Assembly (NCBI GenBank): GCA_024509875.1
Contig: JAMPIV010012229.1
Span: 434,001-498,000, forward strand
Source of the DNA: Oreohelix idahoensis
Taxonomy: Eukaryota; Mollusca; Gastropoda; Stylommatophora; Oreohelicidae
Length of the DNA stretch: 64,000 bases
Direction of reading: 5' to 3'
Below, piece after piece: positions 34,542-45,900 of the stretch (position 1 is its first letter; each line of letters opens with the position of its first letter). The notes under the pieces were generated by a model. The model made no database searches. It saw nothing but the letters and a program-made list of their open reading frames with translations, and was not told the DNA's origin. A program made the translations under genes and the position numbers.

Positions 34542-35880
34542 ATGGATACAGTCCTAGCAAGAACCTTTTCTGTGCGACCTGAAAATAAAATTGCCATGAG
34601 ATGTCCATCTTGGCCGGACACTCCTTTGCATCAGTACTTTGGAGCCGCGAGGACGAACCGGCGAGATAGGGACTTTGTTCTCTCTTCGCTTGGCTATGTC
34701 CGGCTGTATCAGTATTGTTGTCCATGTGAGAAATTAAATGATCAACCTGCGCAAGAAGCAGGTCACCAGAGTTCATTTGTTCACCTGGAGGAAAGAATGA
34801 GATCTGATGGTCCTTTCATTTTATACAGAAGACCATCACAACGTCGGCTCTGTCTGGGTCTAACTGAAAGAGCACGGGAAAAACGCTTGCTCAAGTATTA
34901 TAAATATTTTCAGGGCTTCCAACGGAAATTTCAGGTGTCCAGACAGTTCCAGCAGAATCTTCAAAAATCTGAAAATAAGGCTAAAGTTAAGAAAATTATT
35001 AACTGTTACAAATCTAAAGCGGTTACGCTTCCAGAAGCATCCGTACATAGTCCAACACAGAATAAGCAACCATTTGCAGCCCCTACAACGAGTTCGTATA
35101 CTTCATCAGCAGAAGAAAGTACGGTTTCAATGAAAGGATTTAAAGATGCTGTAGCTTCGGCAAAGATTGGCAAAAAGGGGAGCAAAATACAGAGAGCTAC
35201 TAAAGCACGAGTTTCCACTTGTACAGATTCTGCTTTAGCCAGAGAGTTTGCCGATATGGCTGCAGTGCTTACGTCCATAGATAGTAACGCCAACAAATTT
35301 CTGAAAAGAAAAGAGCGCTGTACAATTATAGCCCCCACTTTGGCTACGATTGAGGAAAACGCTGGCGACTGTGACATTTCTGAATCTGAGCAAAATTTGG
35401 ATAAAACCATTAGCGATAGTCCAGGGTTATTTAATAAATCAGATTCAGTTTCCTTTATGGAGGCCAGTGGAACATCTACTGCACAACCCAAATCAACCTG
35501 CGAAAATAAAGAACCTACTCGGCTTCGAGGTATATTGAAATATCCAAAACAAACAAATGTGGAGCCTGTTCCACAGAAAGCAGAGCCTAAACGTGAAACA
35601 TCTAGTCTGGCTCTCAGGCCAAAAGCCACCTCTTCAGATGATTTGCAAACAACAAAGCAACAGCCGACTAAGAGAAAACTCCGGAAATTTAACCGTGCGA
35701 AAACAGCATTTGCAGGTTCTGGCCTTTCTGGAATATTAGTCGCAAATGTGGGCTCTGAAGGTCAGCTGATGTTGACAGAGGACGCCACTTTAAAAAAGAA
35801 GGTTTCACAGAAAGTGCATAGGTCTCGGCCAGTTCTGAAGAGGTCTAGTGTGTCGTCTATAGATGCAGCCGAGAAAGAAG
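34542..35880 (+). CDS. Unrecognised host-like gene, exon 1
   Basis: This is the strongest non-transposon coding candidate. The ATG at 34542 has a favourable context (AAAAAATGG). Exon 1 encodes 446 full codons. The first 130 residues are fairly ordered (HQYFGAARTNRRDRDFV, SLGYVRLYQYCC, LGLTERAREKRLLKYYKYF), with four cysteines near 55-65. The remainder is rich in Ser, Thr, Lys and Glu and probably disordered, with basic motifs RLRGILKYPK and RPVLKRSSVSS. No retroelement motif is present. The frame continues to a stop at 35906, but AAG followed by GTAACC at 35881 is a plausible donor, and its phase (1) matches the exon at 39957. I do not recognise the family. If unspliced, the product is a 454-residue intronless protein. 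Confidence 0.65.
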
Positions 35881-36351
35881 GTAACCTTCATAGTTGTGAG
35901 ACCTAGTGTTCGTGTATAACTTAGACATGTTACAACATTTTTGTCGTAAAACTCTTAGCTAATTTATTTTTTGGTGAATGTGTGTTGTCGAGGAAAGATA
36001 AAAACAATTAAACTAAGCAACATGTTTTACGGATCAACATTGATTATTGTTAACATATGCACTAAAAATTAACAGAAAGAGATGTGCCATTCATTCTACT
36101 GCATAGAATAAAAGTGGACGACCAGTTATCGATAATCAGTAGTTCGTCATATATTTCACAACATAAATATACTCGTGGGACTCTGTATTGCCCGTTCTCT
36201 GTTGCCAGGATGTACATGGTGATTAAAAAAACACACTTCCTATTTTTAAATGGTAAATCCTCACTTATATTTATGGATATGCATGGAACAACTGTTAAAA
36301 ATGGATCAATGGCTGCCATTTGACATACATTGTATTTATTTTATTTTTTTT

Positions 36352-36387
36352 TGGGGGGGGGGGGGGGGGGGGGGGGGGGAGGGGGGG
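36352..36387. repeat. Poly-G tract
   Basis: A nearly uninterrupted G run preceded by a T-rich stretch. It is a strong G-quadruplex candidate on the plus strand. Confidence 0.95.
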
Positions 36388-37739
36388 AGAAGAATAAAAT
36401 CTAAAAAGCCTGTAATTGAACATTACAGTTAACAGCACAAGTTGCTGCCCACAATGAAGTCACGTGTTGAACATGCCGGATCTCACGCTGCGTTATAATG
36501 CTAATGTGACATAGTATTCCATGTAATAAAATAGCAATTAATTTTCTTTATCTTGACGTTTGTTTCGTATAAATTAGTTGGATATGACTGAAGAAATAAC
36601 AGTGTCAAAATAGGTAGTAACTTTTCAATCACTCTGTATACATGAAGACTGATACTTCTAGGCTTACGATGTGCTGTAGGTTTCTTTCAGCCCCTCTCAT
36701 CTCTTTCGTCGTCTTCTTCTTCGTTCGCTCTCACACAACTATATCTATTTCTCTTTTTAAATTGGCGCTCTATCACAGGCTTCTGTGACCACCATACATT
36801 CTCTCCGTCTCCTGTGACTGGCAGGACTTCTCAAATTGAACGCCCCCCTCCCCTCCTCCTCCGTGATAGACATGTGCGATTTTTATTTATTTATTTATTT
36901 ATTATTTATTTTTAGCGTAAAATACGTTGTTACTAGTTTACAGCTGCCCTGCAATATCTGCGCCTTTCGGCCCGGAAGCATCCGGTTCCAGAAAGCTTTG
37001 CTTTCCTCAGCCTTTGATTGTCCCCAGCCAACCTTCATGGCATCAGTTGGTTTGAAATTGAGGTTTTTCCTTCTTCAAGAAACCATCCAAAGCTTACGAG
37101 CTTCATTTACCTGAAATAATTAGTCTTGGTCTCGCCTTGTCTCCTGTTAGTTGTAACAGTCCCACCATGAGAAGCCCAGGAGCTGGGCTTTAGCTGCGGG
37201 AGGGTACATAGTTGCGCAGACTTTGGGAGTACCTACACGAAGTTGAGAACGCATCCTGAAATCCATTTCCTGCTGTGCCAGAAGTTCAGACAGACCAGTA
37301 CCAACACCAAATGAAGATGCGAATGTTCACGTCTCTTAAAATTCCAGAAAACCAAGTGCTTCCTTCTCTGCGTGAAATGTTAGTGTCAGGCCCCTGACTT
37401 CCATTTTCAAACGCTGGATGTTGATGTTGCTTCATTCTCGCTACCACCGTCATTATCATTGTCTGTATCGTCTTTACCAACGATCGTTGGTTGTAATGTC
37501 TGCGCAACATTTTCTGTCACTGGTCTTTACGGCACTCAGACCGACTGCTTGCCTGCACTCACATCATAATGTTTTCTTCATCCAAATATCCCCGTCAAAC
37601 TCTTGTCTGTTTGTCTTTAACCCTTGCTTCAGTTATAATTGTTAATAATATTGCCTTTTTTATTTGTCCGCAGTTTTAACTGCCTACGTTTGATCTCTTT
37701 GTTTGATTCTCTTTCTATTTTAAGTTTCTTTGTCATCAT

Positions 37740-38300
37740 CATCAATACCATCCTCACCCTTCAGCACCCCAGTAAATTCATGCAAAGTCCTCCTGTTCTG
37801 TGCTATATGCTCAAAGTCTTTTTGTGTCTTATTCATTCCTATCATTTCTGTTTCCAGCTCTCTTTTCCTTGTTGGTCTACCTCTACCTGTCAGGACCGCC
37901 AGAATTCCAGAACAAGGTCAGCATTTTAATACTATCAAGAGGTTTCCTCAATGAGAGACCTATCCATCGCCATCGTCGTCTTCTCATCTTTTGTTCCATT
38001 GGCACTTGTCTGATTTTTGCCATCAGTTCCATTCTGATGACCTAGTACTGTTCCAATCTTTCTATTCCACGCAATTACACATTGATGAAATTCTGTAACT
38101 CCTTGGTTTTTTTATTTTGGTTTTTTTTTCAATTATTCTCCATGTTTCAGAGCCATACAATAATACTGATTTGATATATGAGGTGAGGATTCTTATTTTT
38201 GCTTTGGAATTGATTTGTTTTTATTTCCATATATTTCCCAGTGCAATGAACACTCCGCTTGCCTTTTGCATCCTTATTTGGAAATCACTTCAACGAATTT
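37740..38300 (-). pseudogene. Decayed RTE LINE fragment in the intron
   Basis: The plus strand mirrors the 3' part of the RTE at 24951-28181, for example GAGCCATACAATA and CCATATATTTCCCA, both followed by the same downstream text. Many substitutions and indels have destroyed the frame. It is 5'-truncated, with its 3' end on the left. Confidence 0.8.
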
Positions 38301-39454
38301 CTTCATCATCTATTTATTTGTTTGTTTCCTTATATACGTCATTTTCATCGCCGTAACCAAGTTTTCATGGCTTTATGTTCTCCCCTTACAAAACGGACAT
38401 AATTTTTCAGGGTTCTCTCATCATTTATAAAGTTTCTTTTTCAAGAGAACTGGTGAAGGCCATGTTTTCCGCCTGCGTCTTGTAATGAAGAGATAGATGC
38501 AGGTGTATGAGAGGGAAAGTGAGGTGTTCGGTGTCCATTATTCTAACATATTCGGTAAAGAAAAGCACACAAAACGCAAGTCTCAGTGTTAATTTCCACA
38601 AGTTAGTCTTTTGTTTCTTTGTTGTTGTTTGTGTGTGAATTTTTATTTATTTGGGAGCAGCAGCGAACGAAATATAAAAAATGAGCATAAATATCACACT
38701 AATGAGACAGACAAATAGAATGGGGCAGGGCTTACTAGACAATGAGCAATATAATGAACACATACAGAGAAATACGACCAAATATAGAGCTAACAGTTTT
38801 CACTTCTTGTGTGAAGACATTGTACTTGTATAATTAATAAACATTGGAGAACGAAAAATAAAAACCAACGTCATTCGTACATGATAGAAGAACCAACACC
38901 ATTAAGTGCCGTGCCATGAGGCACCAGCAATCATGTTCCTTCCTCAGATCTCGCTTCTTCAGTTGTCTTGTGGATTATGATGCCACACTGCGCCACGAAA
39001 TGTTCCGTACTTTTCTTCATTGCATTTCTCAGTCGTCATGAACTTTTAGTTCCCTCCATTTTTTCTGCTTTTACAATGCTTCCCTTATCCTTGAGTAATA
39101 GTTTAACGAAGTTAAACTCTTGATTATATTTCTTTGTTCGTTCTCTTAAAACTCTTATTATATATCTTTGTTCTTTCTGTGATCAAGCTGTCTTAATTAG
39201 TTTTAGTTCATCTTTCTACTATTTTCTCTTTCACCATTGATACTTCACCGTCCTGTGATTTCAAGCATTCTGTTTTGTGTGTGTTTTGTTAGTGTATTGC
39301 CTTGCCCGTTAGTTCCCCAACTCTTTTACACACTTCTTGACTCATTATGTTGTCATTGTTTGTTATGTCGGATCAGAAATGAAGTCAGACTTTGTCCGCT
39401 TTTCCCCGACTCGAAGATTTTTGTCACCAATATTTATTATATGCGTTATGAGCA
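38301..39454. other. No gene recognised (intronic)
   Basis: AT-rich, with no repeat or ORF that I can support. Confidence 0.4.
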
Positions 39455-39770
39455 TGCGATTGGCTGAGTTATTAGTGCGCTTGCCTCTCGCGGCAAAGTT
39501 ACCAGATTCCGGGTTCGAAACCTGATAGCGTCGCGCTCCAGTCTGCCCACCTGTAAATGGGTACCTGACTCAGCTCTTGGGTTAGGGAGCAAAAGTAATG
39601 CGGAAGGGAGCTTGTCATCCCACCTCATATATCTGGACCTAGTATAATGAGGTCTAACACACTTCCACTCACCTACGGCAGTATCTGCTTAGGGGGCTAC
39701 CTCTTATTATGTATTCAGCTGTCATTATAACCTGTGCAAAGTGCAAACAAAATCTACCCAAAAAAGGCAA
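39455..39770 (+). repeat. tRNA-derived SINE (second family)
   Basis: The head contains TGGCTGAGTTATTAGTGCGC (A-box region) and GGGTTCGAAACC (a near-canonical B box) spaced as in a tRNA. The body continues with ACCTGTAAATGGGTACC and CAGCTCTTGGGTTAGGGAG. It differs from the 9588 family. The 3' end is not well defined. Confidence 0.7.
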
Positions 39771-39956
39771 CACCAACAACTACACACACTAGCGTCAACA
39801 CAGAGGTGAGAATCCTAAATTAGATTTTTTGAACACCTGTAAATTTTGCTATGAACAAAATCAGTCTACGCATCCCCACCTATATCTATAAAGTATTGAT
39901 GTGTATATACACGTGTTTTAATCCGCCAGCATTTTTTTTTTTTTTTGGTAACGTAG

Positions 39957-40246
39957 ATGATGTTATATTGGAGCCCACACCTGGAGAGCCCGAAGATGAT
40001 GGTCCTGGTCAAAGTGAAGAAAAACCTACTTCCGAAAAGGCGTATTCCAAATCGTCTAGGAAAGCCACCAAGAACGTTATAACCTTGAAGCTGCCCGAAG
40101 GAAGAAAATCAAATAAGCCCCCAAATGCAAAAACTCTATCAGGCAATATGATCAAATTTAGCGGTTGGGATTACGGTACAACTCTTGGAACTCACGTCTT
40201 GAAAACACTTCCAGGGGAACAGGACCTATATGAGCAATTATTAAAG
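39957..40246 (+). CDS. Unrecognised host-like gene, exon 2
   Basis: After the acceptor TAG the exon supplies AT to complete the codon begun by the G at 35880, then reads through 96 codons. The product starts acidic (LEPTPGEPEDDGPGQSEEKP), continues basic and Ser-rich (SKSSRKATKNVITLKLPEGRK), and ends in a more ordered stretch (MIKFSGWDYGTTLGTHVLKT, then LPGEQDLYEQLLK). A donor-like AAG followed by GTGTTT lies at 40247, exactly where a tandem repeat begins. The composition matches the disordered tail of exon 1, which supports the join. Function unknown; further exons would lie downstream and are not seen in this window. Confidence 0.55.
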
Positions 40247-40850
40247 GTGTTTCCCATTACTACTTTCCCCCCTACATCAGTTTTCCAATTATGCAGTTCT
40301 ATTACATCTTTTATACGGTATATTATTCTGACTGAAGGTGTTTCTAACTACCACTTTCCCAGTAAATCAGTTTTTCTACTTCTCCGTTCTATTATATCTT
40401 TGTATATTGAATGTTATTCTGACTGAAGCTATTTCTAACTACCACTTTCCCAGTACATAAGTTTTCCTACTACTCCGTTCTATTACATATTTTATATTGT
40501 ATGTTATTCTGACTGAAGATGTTTCTAATTCCATATTTCCCAGTACATCAATTTTTCTACTACTCCGTTCTATTACATCTTTTATATTGAATGTTATTCT
40601 GACTGAAGGTTATTCTGACTGACGCTGTTTCTAACTACCACTTTCCCAGCATATTAGTTTTCCGTTCAATTCCGTTCTATTACATCTTCTATTTTGTATG
40701 TTATTCTGACTGAAGGTGTTTCTAACTCCCACTTTCCCAGTACATCAGTTTTCCGTTCTATTATATCTTTTATATTGTATGTTATTCTGACTGAAGGTGT
40801 TTCTAACTCCCTTTTACATCTTTTATATTGAATGTTATTTTGATTTACGT
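40247..40850. repeat. 91-bp tandem repeat, about 6.5 diverged copies
   Basis: Units share GGTGTTTCTAAC, ACTTTCCCAGTACATCAG, CCGTTCTATTACATCTTTTA and TGTTATTCTGACTGAA. They start at the presumed donor of exon 2. Copies differ by substitutions and by short deletions in the last two. Confidence 0.88.
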
Positions 40851-41752
<902 letters not shown>

Positions 41753-42972
41753 TGAAGCACATTAAAAACGCACCACCTGTATAATCCAGGAACAGAGTGT
41801 GAAATGTAAATATAAGTGTGTACAAGTTTACATATTTGGAATCTTTATTCATTTTCCTATGAATCCATGCTGGTCATTAATTTGTACATTTGATTGTTAT
41901 GAAATTCATTGCATTCTGTGCAGGCAAGGGAGAAAACCAAAAAATACAAAAAAATGCACGTGCGTTATCCTGCTGGAGAAGCTGCAAGTCTGGATAAATT
42001 GTGAACGCAGGAGCAACCAGTGCATCCAGAACCTCATCTCGATATGTCAAAGCATTAACATTTCCACGGAAGACGTGAAGAGGCAAGCGATGGTGAAAAC
42101 TGAATCCTCCCCAAATGTGAATACTGCCACCTCGAAATCGGTTGACACAGCAATCTGCAAAGCGCTCTTCACACCGTCGCTAAATCCGCATACGTCCATC
42201 TGCAAAGGATATGTTGAATCTGTTCTCGTCTGTGAATAGGACAGCATTCCACTGCAGTCTAGTCCATCTGATATGTTGCTCTGCCCATTGCAGGCGCTGC
42301 TAACGATGTCTGTGAGTCAAGTTTGGCCCAACATAAGGTCGTCTTGCAGTAAGGCCTGTATCTCTGAGTCGTCGTATGACTGTCATTCGAGAGACTTGCC
42401 CATGTCTACCCACTATTGCTCTTGCTGTTTGACTTGCCGGGAGAGTACGATTCCTTAGGTGACTCAGCACAATATGACGATCTTGCGCAGGGGTAGTAAC
42501 TCGTGGTTGGCCACTCCGAAGTCTATCCCGGGCACTGCCAGTGGTTCCGTAACGTTCATTGAGACGTACAATAGTGCTGTGGTGGCAATTCATCCTTCTG
42601 GCAATGGCCCGCGAGCTCATTCCGGTCTCCAACATACCAATGGCTCGTTGGCGGTCGGTTTCAGATAGTCGTGGCATTTCAAGCACATGTACTGGGTGTT
42701 TTGTCTCAACGGCCTTTTTATACCGAGTATACTGCCACAACGCGTACACATTTTCAGGGTCATAGCTGTTGGGAATCGTGTTGCACGTGTAACTTTCATC
42801 GTTTTCATGTAGTCTGTACACACACCCGTGGGTTGAATCTTGCACTTTCCATTCCAGCAGCCATTCGATCTCTACTTCATGGCAAACACGGGGAAAATCC
42901 ATTCCCACACTTTTTTTTGCCAGCTTCTCGGCATCAGTATATATAATAGTGGTGCGTTTTTAATGTGCTTCT
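41753..42972 (-). mobile_element. Tc1/mariner-type DNA transposon, inactive
   Basis: Terminal inverted repeats share GAAGCACATTAAAAACGCAC (left at about 41756, inverse at about 42948-42969). Both ends lie in TA sequence, the target of this superfamily. It is about 1.2 kb. The transposase on the minus strand has two stops and a lost C-terminus. Confidence 0.88.
41877..42679 (-). pseudogene. Tc1-like transposase, broken
   Basis: The likely start is the ATG at 42677-42679 (MPRLSETDRQRAIGMLETG). The N-terminus forms a helix-turn-helix DNA-binding region (SSRAIARRMNCHHSTIVRL). Further on are VLFTDENRFN with the first catalytic aspartate, IHIWGGF, and LLQQDNAR with the second. One frame covers all this but carries TAG stops near 42303 and 42183. 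After DNAR the sequence departs from the family, so the third catalytic residue (D or E) and the C-terminus are missing. Active Tc1 transposases are about 340 residues. The copy is dead. Confidence 0.88.
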
Positions 42973-42984
42973 ATATATATATAT

Positions 42985-45900
42985 ATCGGGAAAAGACCGA
43001 TTGACTTCTGGAAAGACAGATGACACTGGGAAAGACTAGAAACCGGCTGACCGGGTTAGCACCCCGTAAGCTGTATTCAATTGCTATAGAACCCCAAAAC
43101 GATAGATGCCCCCAGGATTCACCGAAAGGGGGGGAGAATGATGAATCCACAGGCGCCTCATTGGAATCGACCAGACCCGTTACACGGACTTCGAGCTCTG
43201 AACAACGGCTGGAGTTTCCATGTGCCTGTGGTAGGGAATTCTCTACTCAGAGAGGAATGAAAATCCACAGAACGAAAAAGGGGTGTGGGAGGTCATCAGG
43301 GGGAGATCAACAGCGCTCTGTCTCGACGGATAAGACGTTAGAAGAACGCAGCCAGGAGTCAATCCACAGTGCTGAGTACATTCAAGTTGATCTGCCTGAT
43401 GATGATCTCACACACTTCTTGGACGGGAAGAGAGATGCAATCAAGTTTCCACCCGCCAGTGCAAAAGGGCTTTGGGAACAGCTGGACGAAGCCTTGGCAA
43501 AAGAGTTGGATAACAACCTGAAGCAGATAACTTTGGAGAAGAAGCTGGAAATCTTCGGCGACATAATATATCTGCACTGTCGCAAAGTGTTCGGAGTGAG
43601 GGAGGCAAGGGAAAGTAACCCACCACGAAAAAGCAGAAGACAAATTAAAATAGAAGAAATCAGAAAACAGAAGAAGCATGCCCGAAAACTGTTCAAAAAT
43701 GCAGTTGCCGCAGAGAAGGAAGGGTTACGACAGGTTTGGGAGCACCTGAAAGGCCAACATAATGCCCTTTGTAGAGCAGAAAGGTTGTGCAGGAAGAAAA
43801 GGAAGACTCGAATGGATAGGGAAAGATTCTTCAGGGAGCCCTTCAAGTTTGCCAAAGAACTGTTTGAGCAGCCACGGTCGGGTACACTAAACATCAGGAA
43901 AGAAGACCTGGAAGAACACCTTGGAATGACATATTCAGATGGTCGCAAAGATGAGCCGCTCAGCAGCATGGCAGGCCTTAAATGGCCGAGTAAGCCAGGA
44001 GCTGAATTTAACACCAAGCCCCCAACGGTGCAAGAGGTAGAAAGCATTGTCCAGAAAGCTCGATGCAAGTCAGCTCCAGGTCCTAATGGTGTTCCATATG
44101 TGGTGTATAAGAGATGCCCTGAGGTGCTCAAACGACTGCTTCGTTTACTGAAGAGTGCGTGGAAAACCCAGCTTGTAAGCAAGGAATGGAGAAAGGCGAA
44201 CGGAGTCTACATCCCGAAGGAGCAAAATTCCACAGACATCAGTCAGTTCAGGCCAATCTCACTACTCAATGTGGAAGGGAAGATATTCTTCTCAGTGATG
44301 GCGAAAAGACTCACTACATACCTCCTGACAAATGGGTACATTGACACTACCATTCAGAAAGGAGGTATTCCAGGTACACCAGGATGTCTAGAGCATGCCA
44401 CAATGATATGGGAAGCAATCCAAAAGGCAAAGTCTGACAGAACAAACCTCCATGTAATCTGGTTGGATTTAGCGAATGCTTATGGATCCGTTCCACACCA
44501 GATGTTGTGGCAGGCCCTAGAAATGGATCATGTTCCACAAGAGATTGCAGCAATGCTGAAGCTGTATTTCGCAGGGTTTGCTGTCAGATTTTCAACCAGA
44601 GAGTACACAACGAAGTGGATTGGCCTTGAAGTTGGAATTGCGATGGGATGTACCATCTCTCCGATACTATTCGTGATGGCTATGCAGGTAATCCTCAATG
44701 CGGCTGAAGGAATGGCTATAGGTCCAAAGCTCGGTGGAATGTGTCTCATGCCACCGCTCAAAGCATTCATGGATGACACAACAATTCTGACATCAGATGA
44801 ACATCAGGCCCGGAGGATGTTAGCACGCCTGGATGAACTAGTCAGCTGGTGCAGAATGAGCTTCAAACCCAAGAAGTCGAGAAGCCTATCAGTCAGGAAA
44901 GGGAAGATAGCAGAGGTCATATTCACGGTTTCCAACCAAAGAATCCCTACTGTCATTGAGGAACCTGTTAAAAGTCTTGGCAGGGTGTACGATGCCTCAT
45001 TAAAAGACTCAAAGGCAGTGCAACAGACAATAGAAATGGCAGACAGAGGGCTACAGATCATAGACCAAAGCAGACTCCTGGGGAAGTTCAAGCTGTGGTG
45101 CCTCCAGTTCATGTTGATACCAAAGTTGCTATGGCCACTGCTTATATATGAAATAAGCACAAGTACAGTGGAAGCCATAGAGAAGAAGGTCAACAAGTTC
45201 ATGAGGAAATGGCTAGGAGTACCACCAGGTCTGTCAGATGTAGCACTGTACTGCAAAAAGTCAAAACTTCTGCTTCCTTTCAAGTCAGTTGTTGAAGAGT
45301 ACAAAGTTGGAAAGGCAAGGCTTGCAATGATGCTACGCGAGTCAGCTGATGACGTGGTTAAGTCCATTCAGCCCACACTGAAAACGGGAAGGAAGTGGAA
45401 AGTGGAAGAAGCTGTTGATGCTGCCCAAGAGTCACTCAAACTGAGGGAGGTAATCGGATACACACAAACGAATAGACGGGGATTTGGTCATGGAGACATC
45501 CGCTGGTGGTCCAAGGCATCAAGCAGGGAGCGCAGAGACATGGTAGTTCAGGAGATACGAGAAGCTGAGAATGATAAGAGGTTGCAAAAAGCAGTGCAGC
45601 AGGTCCAACAAGGCCAATGGACTACATGGGAAGGAGCCCTGCAGAGGTCCTTGACATGGAATGATATATGGCATATGGCACCTCTTAGGCTCAGCTTCGT
45701 TGTCAGATCACTGTATGACCTGCTGCCGTCGGCCACCAACCTTGTGAAATGGGGAAAGTCGGATGATGAGCAGTGCCCCCTGTGCCAGGGGAGGCAGACA
45801 CTTGAACACGTGCTCTCAGCGTGTAAGGTGTCATTAGGGCAAGGGCGATACACTTGGCGCCATAACAAAGTGCTAAATGAGCTTGCTGCGACAATAGATC

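Larger units (their letters stand above)
35881..39956 (+). other. Probable intron (4,076 bp, phase 1)
   Basis: It starts GTAACC and ends with a 15-base T tract (39932-39946) and TAG at 39954-39956. It contains a poly-G run, a decayed RTE fragment and a SINE, which is typical intronic content. Otherwise no ORF is supportable. Confidence 0.55.

Noticed and set aside
35006..35629. 207-codon minus-strand frame
   Set aside because: It is opposite exon 1 of the host-like gene. The plus-strand frame is longer and has better composition and splice context.
36340..36390. Assembly gap or vector sequence at the poly-G run
   Set aside because: Similar G runs occur in both LTRs of element D, so they look like a property of this genome or its sequencing, though the lengths may be unreliable.
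39480..39530. A genuine tRNA gene
   Set aside because: A and B boxes are present, but the acceptor and anticodon stems do not close and a long SINE body follows.
43382..44182. 266-codon minus-strand frame
   Set aside because: It lies antisense to the intact RLE LINE ORF and has no recognisable features.
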